Shown here piece after piece: positions 1 through 8,854 of a DNA stretch of 64,000 nt. The stretch spans positions 467,112 to 531,111 of the forward strand of contig CAXAMN010023362.1 in the NCBI GenBank assembly GCA_963970005.1. The letters run 5' to 3'. The stretch is from Durusdinium trenchii (Eukaryota; Sar; Dinophyceae; Suessiales; Symbiodiniaceae). A program made the translations under genes and the position numbers. The notes under the pieces are model-generated. The model saw only the letters and a list, made by a program, of their open reading frames with translations, had not been told where the DNA came from and did not search any database. The first letter of the stretch is position 1. Every line of letters starts with the position of its first letter.

Positions 1-182
1 CTTGTGCAACCGTTAGTCGCAGGTACGTCGATTTGGCGTCCCAAATCGATTTCACAGATGCAGCACTGGCGTCTTCGTTGGTGCCAGTCCAGTGTGCATC
101 CCTGGCACCCCCTGCTGAAGAAGCATTCAAAACCAAAAACAAGGGGGAACCCTCAGGTACAGGGGTTGACACACACACACAC
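1..182 (+). repeat. Dispersed repeat, copy 1 (right part, CA tail)
   Basis: This stretch is nearly identical to 9335-9511, and both copies end in TTGACACACACAC. It begins at the window edge, so its left part is not visible. The middle carries a frame (SQIDFTDAALASS) that is open in both copies, but the length is too short to claim a gene. The last 50 bases share a tail with unrelated repeats at 15253, 62357 and 63865. A hairpin GGCGCCGC-TTT-GCGGCGC follows directly at about 185-202. Confidence 0.85.
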
Positions 183-735
183 GGCGCCGCTTTGCGGCGC
201 TCGTGCGAAGAACCTGAATAGCTACCTAAAAAGCCTTAGAAACAAAAGGAAGAAGCGCAGAAAGAGCAGCGCAAAGAGGGCAAGAGAGAAAGGTAGGCTC
301 AAGAGCAACCTAAAAGGCCTGAGAGAAAGCCCAAGAAACGACCAAAAGCGCAAGAAGGAAAGTGGGGGGGGGGCAGGGAGGTGTATGTACATGTGTGTGT
401 GTCCGTGTGTGTGTGTATGAATACTTAGCACTCTAGAGTTACTGACTACTTAGCAGAAGCGAATTACGTGCAGTAGTTAGGGAGCGGGACTTTAGTCACT
501 TTAGTCTTAGACCGCCCGGGTAGAGAAGACTAGAAAAGGGACAACAGAGGGAAAGGCACCGACACACAAGTGTGCCGAGTACCATTTCCCTCTGTTACCC
601 TAATTAGGTAGGGAGTAGAACTCGGTCGGGGGGTTGGGAGACCTGCCTCCAGTGGGCTGAGTTCCGTTTTTTAGCCCGGCGGCTATGGTTGTTCACCGTG
701 AAAGCCCGGCGGCTCTTTGTTCAGACAATTCAGTA
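183..735. other. Left flank of the retrotransposon, no gene
   Basis: No convincing coding region is visible. The first part is purine-rich (AAGAAGCGCAGAAAGAGC-like), followed by a G11-type run near 364 and a GT microsatellite near 390-418. A 12-bp direct repeat AGCCCGGCGGCT occurs at about 674 and 703. Confidence 0.6.
543..596. repeat. Nested inverted repeat (hairpin)
   Basis: The outer arms AACAGAGGGAAA (543-554) and TTTCCCTCTGTT (585-596) are perfect reverse complements. Inside them GGCAC (555-559) pairs with GTGCC (572-576), continued by an ACAC/GTGT step. The whole could fold as one long stem. It lies outside the LTR; its function is unknown. Confidence 0.6.
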
Positions 736-743
736 GTGAAACA
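736..743 (+). repeat. Possible target-site duplication, left
   Basis: GTGAAACA here is repeated at 8975-8982 on the other side of the element. Copia integrases usually make 4-6 bp duplications, so 8 bp is unusual, and the LTR edges would have to be moved slightly from TG...CA. Confidence 0.4.
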
Positions 744-745
744 GT

Positions 746-867
746 TGAACTGCAACTCATCCCATTCGTTCGGCACTTCATGATGTTGACCGTACAGCCA
801 CCTTACTCTCGAGTGACTGCTCTAGGAAAAGGTCGCATGGGCTCCTTCGTTCCCCCTTGCCACTTCA
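746..867 (+). repeat. 5' LTR
   Basis: This 122-bp repeat is identical to 8852-8973 and has TG...CA ends. It is short for an LTR but otherwise regular. It should carry the promoter and the RNA start of the element, though no TATA-type signal is obvious. Confidence 0.88.
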
Positions 868-869
868 AG

Positions 870-882
870 TGGTAGCGGAGCC
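870..882 (+). other. Primer binding site
   Basis: TGGTAGCGGAGCC begins two bases after the 5' LTR. It closely resembles the TGGTATCAGAGC-type site that pairs with the 3' end of initiator methionine tRNA in many plant copia elements. It is the expected start point of minus-strand cDNA synthesis. Confidence 0.75.
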
Positions 883-925
883 CGAAAAGGGTTACCGTGG
901 TAGGTAGGTTCGTTGCCGTCGTGCC

Positions 926-3900
926 ATGTCATGGAAACCAAGCAGGTGCCGACGTCGAGCGGCGGGTAGCGAGGCGGACGAGCGCGTCGGTGAGCGTGCG
1001 GGAGCGATGCCAGGGTCGGCTGGCAGTGAAGGGAAGGGGGCTGCGGCGGCGGTTAGCGCTGAAGCAGGTGAGCGAGAGCACTCGAGAGCAGAGCCCGTCG
1101 AGGAGCCAGCCGGTGTCTTGGGTGACGAGGTAGCAGCTAGTGTTGGGGGGTCTGAGGATCCATGGCTAGTTCACTCTGATCCTTGGTCGCGAGCTGGCGG
1201 AGACGGGAATAGGTGGCGAAGCTGGGAGGATTCACACTACCAGTGGCATGGGGGCGACTGGTCCAGCAGTACGTGGTCATGGCAATGGGGGGCTAGTGAT
1301 AGGCAGTGGGATTCCTGGTCTCCGTGGTGGTGGTCATGGCCCTCCGGTGGTACTTCATGGTCTTGGCATCACTCGGGTGAACCTGAAGATGGTGGTCAAC
1401 CTTGGGTACCAGGTGGTGAAGGTGGTGTAGATCGACATGTACATGGTCTTCCAGGGGTTCAAGGTCAGGGCGACGATGGACGACCCCGCGTCGGTGAACG
1501 TCCTGGGGCTGTTGATGTGGCCTGGTACAATGACTCCAAGGTTGACGAAAGCTTGGAGATGAATCCGGCCGCTTGGCCGCCAGGGTCTTGGGAACACCAT
1601 AGGTTAGATGATGAGCCCAATGGGGAGGTCATGGAGACATCCCTGAAGAGTTCAAAGGGGTCATCTTCAGGTGCACGCAAGATTCCAAGCACATACCCTC
1701 CAGCCTTCAGCGCATCTCCCAGCGAGAGCTACATTGAGTGGAAGCGGTCCGTGAAGTGTTGGATCGCTGCAAAGGGAGGACAGTTGCCAGAAGAGGTCAT
1801 GGGTCCTCGGTGTTTAGCCATGTTGAAGGGTCGCGCTAGTGTCATTGTCCGCCACTTGAAGATTGAGGAGGTGAGTCAGTCCGGCGGCTTAGATTTGGTC
1901 TTCCAGGCTCTTGAGAGTAGCCCCATGGTGATGGAATTGGATGGCCAACGCGGTGAAAAGGCACAGCGCGAGTTCCTGCGATGTCGGCGTCAAGCCGGTG
2001 AAAGCATGGAGAGCTTCCTGATGCGGGTGCAGGCTCAACGAGCCGTGATGGAGGAGGAGGACCCGACCTTCGCAGTGGGTGACTGGTTCCTTGTGGGCTA
2101 CATCTTGGACCATGCTGAGCTCACGTTGAAGGACAGAGTCATGGTCCTTGCTGCAGCCCAGAATCAGATGTCCTCCGTTTGTGTCTTTCCTGCCCTGCGC
2201 CGCATGGGACCTTTCTTGCAGGGCACAGTGCCGATTGGGAAGGGAGTCATTGATGCTCCATTGCTTCCTGAGTTGCAGCCAGACCAACCATCATCCAAAA
2301 CAGCCGCCGCCCATGAGGGCGGGCCTGAAGGCCGCCGTCCGTGGCAACCCTACAAGGTGAACGTCGTGGAGGACGTGAGTGGCTACAGCGGCGGGGAAGA
2401 TGGTGATTTTGAGGAAGTGGCTGCGGTCTCAGTCCCTGAGGAACTGGAGGCCGCTACTCATGCGGCTATGGCTGCCTTCTCGGCCTCACAGGCCAAACTT
2501 CGGGCTTTGAAGCAGGCCCGTGGTTACTTCCAGAAAACAGAACCATCTGTGCAGCCAGATCGTCGTGATCGCCTGAGGAAACTCATGCAAGAGAATCCAT
2601 GCCGTGGATGCGGCCAGTATGGCCATTGGTCTAAGGACCCTGAGTGCCCCAAGAACGCCAAGAGTTCATCAGCGTCCTTGGTGACCACCCCAGCACAGTC
2701 TTCCGTTCCTTCTCCGGAGCAGCAGGCAGAGCATGCTGCAATGTCCGCAGTCTTAGAACAGATGATGCGGGACCAACAACAGGCAACGCCTCGAGCATAT
2801 ATGGCTGCGATGACTAGTTGGGAGGGTAGCACTTCGTTTTCGTCTGGGGACTTTGTGACCTTGGTGAACACCTCGGATGACTTGTTAGCAGCAAGAATGG
2901 TAGTGGATTTGGGGTGTTTGCGGACCGTGGCTGGGGTGAAGTGGGTGGTTCAGGAGATCGCTCGATGTCGTGCACAAGGTCGGTTTGTGGAAATTCGCAA
3001 AACATTGGATTATTTCAGGTTTGGCGATGGGGAGAGGCGACCATCTCATTACAGAGTGTTTTTGGAAGTAGGGTTGGCTCAGCATGTTGGATTGTTGGCG
3101 ATCAACGCTGTTGAATACCCATGTCCTCCCTTACTCTCAAAAGGGGTGTGTTCGGCCTTGGGACTTCAGTTGGATTGCGGGTCAGGCCGGTTTGACCTGA
3201 CGAAGATTGGGGTTCGTGGACAGCATTTCACTACCTCACAAGAAGGACATTTTTTGTTGAGCATTGATCATTTTCACCCGGCGTGGCCCCAATGGCAACA
3301 ATTGTTGACAGCTGGCCATATTCCCAAAATCCAACATGAAGAGATCCAGTGTTTTGAGCTGCGTTCTGGAGAGCCAGTTGGACGAGGTGCTCGCCGCGCT
3401 CGCCCTCACAGCTCTCACGTAGCAGTTCGAACGACTGTGCATCCACCGAGCCCTTCACGTCCGGCCCCTTCGATCCATGGCGGCGCAACGTCGGGGTCCG
3501 AAGTGGAGCCAGTGGAGGAGGAGCCATCGCTGCATCGGAAGACAGCCCATGGCACCCGCCTGGACGAGAGCATGGAGAAACAAGCCACGGTCAAGGGCTA
3601 TGCAACTACAGCCCAGGCCAAGAAGACCAAGGGCTCAGCGGCAGCGGCATCGACTCCGGAGGGCGGGACCGACCAGAAGAACCTCAAGAAGGTGTCAACC
3701 AAATCCTTGTCCAAGAAGGAGCAGATGCTGGCAGTGACGGGGCTCAATGCCGAGTTTCCGACTCTGGGGATGACCCTCAGCGGGGACGCAGTCTTCAATA
3801 TGAGCTGGGTGATCCACGGTCGCCTGATCGTCCACAAGTGGAAGCAGCTCGTGTGGATGGTGCGCGCTCGGGATGCCCTGGAGGCGGAGGGGCGCCGCTA

Positions 3901-4009
3901 CAAGCGCCACCCCCGCTGGTTGGCCATGATGTTCTCGCGAGAGACGGCAGCTCTTTGGGGACACCTCGGGGGCGCTGTGAAGACGCTGCAGTCGCCGCTG
4001 ATGAAGTGA
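926..4009 (+). CDS. Copia Gag and protease-like region
   Basis: This 1027-residue frame starts at the ATG at 926, the first in-frame ATG after the primer binding site. Residues about 90-150 are extremely rich in Trp, Ser and Gly. Residues about 265-420 form the helical Gag core (YIEWKRS...REFLRCRRQAGESMESF). A zinc knuckle CRGCGQYGHWSKDPEC lies at about 559-574, with two extra residues in its last spacer compared with the usual CX2CX4HX4C. Residues about 655-790 resemble a retroviral-type aspartic protease (VVDLG at 659-663, PLLSKGVCSALGLQLD further on), but the usual DTG or DSG reads DLG. The tail beyond residue 800 is low complexity and basic. Gag should package element RNA and the protease should cut the polyprotein; whether this protease is active is doubtful. 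The frame stops at 4009 and Pol continues in the next frame. Confidence 0.88.
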   Translation: MSWKPSRCRRRAAGSEADERVGERAGAMPGSAGSEGKGAAAAVSAEAGEREHSRAEPVEEPAGVLGDEVAASVGGSEDPWLVHSDPWSRAGGDGNRWRSWEDSHYQWHGGDWSSSTWSWQWGASDRQWDSWSPWWWSWPSGGTSWSWHHSGEPEDGGQPWVPGGEGGVDRHVHGLPGVQGQGDDGRPRVGERPGAVDVAWYNDSKVDESLEMNPAAWPPGSWEHHRLDDEPNGEVMETSLKSSKGSSSGARKIPSTYPPAFSASPSESYIEWKRSVKCWIAAKGGQLPEEVMGPRCLAMLKGRASVIVRHLKIEEVSQSGGLDLVFQALESSPMVMELDGQRGEKAQREFLRCRRQAGESMESFLMRVQAQRAVMEEEDPTFAVGDWFLVGYILDHAELTLKDRVMVLAAAQNQMSSVCVFPALRRMGPFLQGTVPIGKGVIDAPLLPELQPDQPSSKTAAAHEGGPEGRRPWQPYKVNVVEDVSGYSGGEDGDFEEVAAVSVPEELEAATHAAMAAFSASQAKLRALKQARGYFQKTEPSVQPDRRDRLRKLMQENPCRGCGQYGHWSKDPECPKNAKSSSASLVTTPAQSSVPSPEQQAEHAAMSAVLEQMMRDQQQATPRAYMAAMTSWEGSTSFSSGDFVTLVNTSDDLLAARMVVDLGCLRTVAGVKWVVQEIARCRAQGRFVEIRKTLDYFRFGDGERRPSHYRVFLEVGLAQHVGLLAINAVEYPCPPLLSKGVCSALGLQLDCGSGRFDLTKIGVRGQHFTTSQEGHFLLSIDHFHPAWPQWQQLLTAGHIPKIQHEEIQCFELRSGEPVGRGARRARPHSSHVAVRTTVHPPSPSRPAPSIHGGATSGSEVEPVEEEPSLHRKTAHGTRLDESMEKQATVKGYATTAQAKKTKGSAAAASTPEGGTDQKNLKKVSTKSLSKKEQMLAVTGLNAEFPTLGMTLSGDAVFNMSWVIHGRLIVHKWKQLVWMVRARDALEAEGRRYKRHPRWLAMMFSRETAALWGHLGGAVKTLQSPLMK

Positions 4010-5520
4010 GAGTGAGCCAATCCATCACTGCACCACCACCGTCACAACATGCATGGAATCGAGGACAAGTGCAGCGGTTGAAACACAGCATCAAACAGGC
4101 AAAACATGCAATTACACAGTTGACATTGGTGGCCAAGTGCAGTGAGCAATCTTGTTGGAAGGTATTAGAAATTCTTGGTGGGAGCGCCAACTTGTCACTC
4201 ATTGCCAAGTCGACAGGGAAATGGATTGCACTGGAGCCGGTAGATTTGATGTATGGGTCAGATTTGTTGACACCTCAAGAACAAGCATTGGTTCTTTCTC
4301 AACTAGATCAGTGGGAACCCGATTTGGTCTGTTTGGAACCCCCTTGTGGTGCGTGGTCTTCTTTGCAGAGCCTCAATCCTAGGAAGGACTTGTTGGAGTT
4401 CAAACGTGCACTTCATATGCCTTTTTGGACCTTTTCAGCTAAAGTATGGAAGAAACAGCATGCAGCAGGTCGTTTGGTGCTTTTGGAACAGCCATTGCGG
4501 AGTGCCGCTTTATCTCTTGATTGTATGCGTGATCGACCAGCAGTTTTCCGAGCGGTGGTAGATCAGTGTCAGTTTGAACTGAAAGATCCCATGACTTCCA
4601 AGTTGTATCGGAAACGCACTGCTTTAGACGTCAACTCAGAGATTTTTGCAGCAGCGCTCATGCATCACGGGCTTTGTTCACATGCACCCCACGAACATGA
4701 GGTCATTGAAGGTCAAACTTTTGTAGATGGCAAATGGGTCAATCGTTCCTTGGTGGCCGGCATGTGGACTCCGTGTTTTGCTCGTCACATCCTAGCGAGC
4801 GCAGCTTTGGCCTTGACAAACGCTTCTTGCTGGAAACAACAAGTGAGTGGCGTGAGCACCTTCGTCACAGATTTTGAGGAGGGTGGCACCGACTCACCCG
4901 TGTTACTAGAGACCAACTACCAGGCTCTGACTTGCGCTGGTGTGGGCTGCTACAACATCGGGGCCTCGTGGTGTTCAACCTGTAGGACAGGGTGGTGTGG
5001 GGAGTGTCGCGATCGGCATCCGTGTTTTCCTCATGATGAAGTCACCGCCGTGTCCGAACCTTGGGCACATGCAGCGCTCACAGCTGAAGAAGGGGATCGG
5101 GCTGAGGCTTGGTCAGAGCATGGGGTGGTGCCAGAAGACATGAAAACCGAATTAGCTGTTCGTCATCTTTTCAAACGCCTCCAACAAGAAGAAGAAGAAA
5201 GGAAGGGTGACTTCAGTGGGATTGGGAGTAGGTATGGATATTGCCATTTTGTTGGGCCTTCACTGAGGGTGAACAAGGCCATCAGAAATCAGGTGGCCAA
5301 ACTGCATTCTACCCTGGGCCATCCTTCCAATGAACGGATGGCTCGGATGTTGAAGCTGCAGGGAGCTAAGTCCGAGGTGGTGCAAGCGGCTCGAGATCTC
5401 CGCTGTGAAGTATGTTCTAGAATCCACCCCACAGTCTCGGCCCCGAAGTCATCAGCCACGACTCCGGAAAGATTCAACGAACATTGCAGTCTGGACTCTT
5501 TTTTTTGTGCTGGATGCTGA
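3838..5520 (+). CDS. Pol, 5' part: methyltransferase-like domain, Cys cluster, integrase zinc finger
   Basis: The useful part is about 4010-5506; the overlap with the Gag frame is where the shift must occur. Residues about 108-260 look like a cytosine-5 methyltransferase core: LEILGGSANLS (motif I-like), CLEPPCGAWSSL with the catalytic-type Cys at residue 170 (motif IV, PPC), LLEQP with Glu 217 (motif VI) and YRKRTALD at about 257 (motif VIII-like). Residues about 366-395 hold a dense Cys cluster (CAGVGC, CSTCRTGWCGEC) that should bind zinc. Residues about 489-527 carry the HX4H...CX2C finger (HSTLGH, CEVC) that starts Ty1/copia integrases. The frame runs out just after the first integrase Asp (5494-5496) at a run of eight T. 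Cytosine methyltransferases captured by retrotransposons have been reported from Symbiodinium; the assignment here rests on motifs only. Confidence 0.7.
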   Translation: MEAARVDGARSGCPGGGGAPLQAPPPLVGHDVLARDGSSLGTPRGRCEDAAVAADEVRVSQSITAPPPSQHAWNRGQVQRLKHSIKQAKHAITQLTLVAKCSEQSCWKVLEILGGSANLSLIAKSTGKWIALEPVDLMYGSDLLTPQEQALVLSQLDQWEPDLVCLEPPCGAWSSLQSLNPRKDLLEFKRALHMPFWTFSAKVWKKQHAAGRLVLLEQPLRSAALSLDCMRDRPAVFRAVVDQCQFELKDPMTSKLYRKRTALDVNSEIFAAALMHHGLCSHAPHEHEVIEGQTFVDGKWVNRSLVAGMWTPCFARHILASAALALTNASCWKQQVSGVSTFVTDFEEGGTDSPVLLETNYQALTCAGVGCYNIGASWCSTCRTGWCGECRDRHPCFPHDEVTAVSEPWAHAALTAEEGDRAEAWSEHGVVPEDMKTELAVRHLFKRLQQEEEERKGDFSGIGSRYGYCHFVGPSLRVNKAIRNQVAKLHSTLGHPSNERMARMLKLQGAKSEVVQAARDLRCEVCSRIHPTVSAPKSSATTPERFNEHCSLDSFFCAGC

Positions 5521-5929
5521 TGGTGTGCGCTGGAATGTGACTCATGTGGTCGACGGGTTTTGCTCTTTGCAGTACGCTGTTCTCTCCAAGAATCCCTCAG
5601 CACAGACTAGTTGCAGTCTTTTGTTCGATCGCTGGATCCTCGTTCATGGACCTCCGAAAGAGATCTCGGTAGATGGAGGCCCTGAATTCCGAGGCAAGTT
5701 TCCTTGCTTGTGCCAGTTGTTTGACATTCACATGCATGTCCATCCCACGTCAGCCAAGTGGAAGGCAGGTCTAGCTGAAAGGCATGGAGCTATTCTCAAG
5801 CTGATCTTCTTGCGCATGATCCATGAGCTAGTTCTCAACAAGGAAAGTTCCCTAAGCTATGCTCTGGCTATGGCGGTTCAGGCCAAGAATCGCCTCATAG
5901 GCGGTGTGGAAAATCACCAATTCAAGTAG
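5405..5929 (+). CDS. Pol, integrase catalytic core
   Basis: From about 5504 this frame continues the integrase begun in the previous frame. It carries VDGFCSLQYAVLSKN, then LVHGPPKEISVDGGPEF with the second catalytic Asp, and AKWKAGLAERHG with the catalytic Glu about 35 residues later. With the Asp just before the T8 run this completes the D,D-35,E triad of a retroviral-type integrase, which inserts the cDNA into the chromosome. It ends at a TAG at 5927-5929; the homologous sequence continues in the next frame, so one base has been lost or misread near 5905-5925. All three catalytic residues are present but never in one frame. Confidence 0.82.
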   Translation: MKYVLESTPQSRPRSHQPRLRKDSTNIAVWTLFFVLDADGVRWNVTHVVDGFCSLQYAVLSKNPSAQTSCSLLFDRWILVHGPPKEISVDGGPEFRGKFPCLCQLFDIHMHVHPTSAKWKAGLAERHGAILKLIFLRMIHELVLNKESSLSYALAMAVQAKNRLIGGVENHQFK

Positions 5930-5949
5930 TTCAAGGCCGTGATCAGGTC

Positions 5950-6234
5950 GTGCCCTCGTCCTTGTTGGAACAAGTTGATCGAGCTGAGGTGCGCTTTGCC
6001 TCCAACAGCCAGATTTTAGAAAATGAAGAGCACCAATCCATGGAGCGCATGCGGCAAGAAGCAGCCGCAGCCTTCCATTGGTTGGATTCACATGAGCGTC
6101 TCCGAATGGCTTTGAACAGTCGCAGTAGGCCTCCTCATTTGAAGGCTGATGCTTTAGCTGCAACCAGGCCAGAACAAGAGGCTGCAAGATTTTGCCACCG
6201 GCTATCAGGGACCGGCAGTTGTGGCATGTGCTGA
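5950..6234 (+). CDS. Pol, integrase C-terminal and linker segment
   Basis: This frame is open from about 5905. It reads as a continuation of the integrase (GRDQVVPSSLLEQVDRAEV), followed by a charged helical linker (ERMRQEAAAAFHWLDSHERL) as seen between integrase and reverse transcriptase in copia elements. It closes at 6234 while the following frame, 6221-8854, takes over, so another single-base shift lies near 6190-6225. The internal ATG at 5950 is unlikely to be a true start. Confidence 0.6.
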   Translation: MPSSLLEQVDRAEVRFASNSQILENEEHQSMERMRQEAAAAFHWLDSHERLRMALNSRSRPPHLKADALAATRPEQEAARFCHRLSGTGSCGMC

Positions 6235-8854
6235 TGGGCCGGATCGACTTTGGGTTCGGTTCAAGGGCTCTGTTGTTCGGGTTGCTCTGGAAAACGTGCG
6301 CCTGGCTACGCCAGAAGAAGAAGTCGGGCCAAGCTTCATCATGGATGCCTTGAAGACTTTGGAGGAAGAGCTGACGGGTAACCGACGGCCTCCAGGCTAT
6401 GAAGAAGAAGGAGAAAAGGCGGAAGCAGTTGAAACTGTTGGCCCCCGTTCAGGTGACCTTCCTTCCGGCGCCCCCAGCGAGACGCAGTTCCACTCAGGCA
6501 TGACAGGGGTGGACCCGAAGGAAGGAGTCCTGGACACCGCGCCACCGGTCTCAACTGCTCCGGTACCTCAACCTACACCCGAAGTCGTGGCCTTGGCTAA
6601 GGAGTCAGCTGATCGTTGTCGCGTTCTAGATGGCTTGCCACGGAAATTTCGAGCTTCTCCTTATGAGCTTCAGCGCCCATCGACAGTGACAGAAAAGATC
6701 GAATTCTTTGAACGTGGTGGTGATGAAACCTGGAAATCCATCCTGTCCCAGGCCAGTGAGAAGAAACCATTGCCATCGGCACTTCAACGGTTCTCTGCCG
6801 AGAAGGATCTTCAGGCAGTCGACCATGCAATCGAACAAGGGTTGCAAGAGCATGTCCGACAACGTGATGGGGGCGGAGAATCCATGTTGAAGACACCTCG
6901 ACTTGAGAATGACTCATCCTCTGCGATGCCTGTTGAAGCAGGGGTCAGTTCAGTTGGTCCGTGGGTCGCTGAGGTCAAGATGGCTTTGGAAGCATGGGCT
7001 CTGCAGTCTTCGACATCTCTGTCAGAAAGTGAGCGCATGAAGGCCATGATTGAAGAGTTCGATGGCCAACAAATCGAGCTTGAGCGGGTTAATCGGGCAG
7101 GACCAGAACCGGGACCTCGTGGAGAAATATACTTCAAGGACATGACCCCGACAGAACAAAGGTTGACCGTACCAGCGCTCATCAAGGCTCTGGACATTCA
7201 TTTCCAGTATCAGGCTGTAGAGCCAGTCCCCTTGGATACCCCAATAGCCAAGGAGGCCACTCTGCAGAGCAGGTTTGTCATCGTGAACAAAAAGTGGCTC
7301 CAACGATTGTTTGGGCCCAAGGGACGGTTGTGTGTGGGGGATCATCGAGATCCTCAAGCTGGAAAATATCCCACGTCATCTCCAACAGCTCAACTACTTG
7401 GGCATCACATTCTCCTGATAGTCATGGTTGGAAAGAAATGGAAGGGATATGGTGGAGACATCACTGCTGCCTTTTTGCAGGGAGAACCCCTTCCTCGGGA
7501 CAAGCCGCTTTACATTTGGATGCCCAGAAAGCTGCCAGCAGGTGTTGTGTCGTATCTTGATGACAAGCCGAAGGGATACAGAACTGATCTCGTCAAAGTG
7601 GTGAAGGGCGTTTTTGGTTTGAACGAATCCCCTCGCTTGTGGTACTTAGGCCTTCGCAAACATTTGTGTGCCTTGGGATTTCGGGAACTGTCTTTAGCAC
7701 CATGTGTCTTTGTTCTCCATGTGAAAGGGAAGCTTGAAGCTATGGCCACTGTTCATGTAGACGATGTTCTTCTAGCCGGCAGTGACTTGGCAGAACCTGT
7801 CTGGGAAGAACTCAAGACTCGTTTGACTTTTGGCAGCTGGAATTCCATGCTCGACGGCTTCAAGTTTTTGGGAAGACAAATTGTGCAGGACGCTTCCACT
7901 CTAGAGGTCACCACCAATATGATCGAGTACTGTGCTGACTTGGAAGAGGTGATCATCGACGCTCACCTTCCTGATCAACAACCTTTGACTGAGGCACAAG
8001 TGACGGACCTGAAATCCGCTGTCGGTAAGCTAAGTTGGGCAGCACGACAAAGTCGTCCTGACGTGTTGTTCTTAGTATCTTGGCTCCAACAAAGTTTTTC
8101 AGAACCTCAGGTGAAACACCTTCGGCAAGTGAACACCATCATTAAAGCTCTCAAGAAAGAGCTTCCCTTACGGTTTGTTCATTTGGGTTGCCCCTTGGAA
8201 GAGGCCATTTTTGTGGTTTCCTCGGATGGAGCCTATGGCTCGATGCCCGGAGGACGTTCTCAGCAAGGTTGGTTGGTTGGATTAGCAAACCCTGCCATCA
8301 AAGATGGCGGTGCTCGCATGAATCTGATCGAATGGCAAAGCACGTCATGTAAGCGGGTTGTGCGGTCTTCCATGGCCATTGAAGCCTGTGCTGCCTCTTT
8401 GGCTTTTGAACATGGAGAATACATCCGTGACCTGTTTTGTGAAGTGATGTGTAGCGATTTTGAAGTGAAGCGGTGGGGACATTTTGTCCGTTTGTGGGAA
8501 CTGATTCTTGTTCTTGATGCCAAAACGGCTTTTGATACTCTTCAGACTGACAGTCTCCCGCAAGACCGCCGCACGGCTTTGGATTTGTTGGCCATAAAGG
8601 AATCTTTGTTGAATGAAGCCAATCGGGCTTTGTGTCGTTGGGTTCCTGGTCCACAACAGTTAGCCGATAGCCTTACCAAAGACAAAGGCAATAGAATCCT
8701 CCCAGACTTTTTAGAGTCCAACGAATGGTGTCTCCAGGAAGATGTCTCATGGCAGGAACAGAGGGCTCGTCAGAGGGCCACTCAGAAGGTCTACAAAGAC
8801 CGTGTGAAGACGCTTCGTCTTGAGGCAACCCAGGGAGGTACCGGGGTGAGTTGA
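6221..8854 (+). CDS. Pol, reverse transcriptase and RNase H
   Basis: This 877-residue frame copies the element RNA into DNA and degrades the RNA strand. Residues 1-330 are linker, rich in Glu and Pro. The RVT_2-type reverse transcriptase spans about 340-600: GGDITAAFLQGEP near residue 413 holds the first catalytic Asp, and VHVDDVLLAG near 511-520 is the catalytic box, with His in place of the usual Tyr. The copia RNase H follows at about 665-830, with SSDGAYG near 670, MAIEACAASLAFEHGEY near 720, VLDAKTAFD, and the C-terminal WVPGPQQLADSLTKD. The stop codon TGA at 8852-8854 is the first three bases of the 3' LTR. The frame is intact throughout. Confidence 0.92.
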   Translation: MACADGPDRLWVRFKGSVVRVALENVRLATPEEEVGPSFIMDALKTLEEELTGNRRPPGYEEEGEKAEAVETVGPRSGDLPSGAPSETQFHSGMTGVDPKEGVLDTAPPVSTAPVPQPTPEVVALAKESADRCRVLDGLPRKFRASPYELQRPSTVTEKIEFFERGGDETWKSILSQASEKKPLPSALQRFSAEKDLQAVDHAIEQGLQEHVRQRDGGGESMLKTPRLENDSSSAMPVEAGVSSVGPWVAEVKMALEAWALQSSTSLSESERMKAMIEEFDGQQIELERVNRAGPEPGPRGEIYFKDMTPTEQRLTVPALIKALDIHFQYQAVEPVPLDTPIAKEATLQSRFVIVNKKWLQRLFGPKGRLCVGDHRDPQAGKYPTSSPTAQLLGHHILLIVMVGKKWKGYGGDITAAFLQGEPLPRDKPLYIWMPRKLPAGVVSYLDDKPKGYRTDLVKVVKGVFGLNESPRLWYLGLRKHLCALGFRELSLAPCVFVLHVKGKLEAMATVHVDDVLLAGSDLAEPVWEELKTRLTFGSWNSMLDGFKFLGRQIVQDASTLEVTTNMIEYCADLEEVIIDAHLPDQQPLTEAQVTDLKSAVGKLSWAARQSRPDVLFLVSWLQQSFSEPQVKHLRQVNTIIKALKKELPLRFVHLGCPLEEAIFVVSSDGAYGSMPGGRSQQGWLVGLANPAIKDGGARMNLIEWQSTSCKRVVRSSMAIEACAASLAFEHGEYIRDLFCEVMCSDFEVKRWGHFVRLWELILVLDAKTAFDTLQTDSLPQDRRTALDLLAIKESLLNEANRALCRWVPGPQQLADSLTKDKGNRILPDFLESNEWCLQEDVSWQEQRARQRATQKVYKDRVKTLRLEATQGGTGVS

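Noticed and set aside
222-431. Open frames in the purine-rich left flank
   Set aside because: Low-complexity Arg/Lys or Leu/Phe products without family features.
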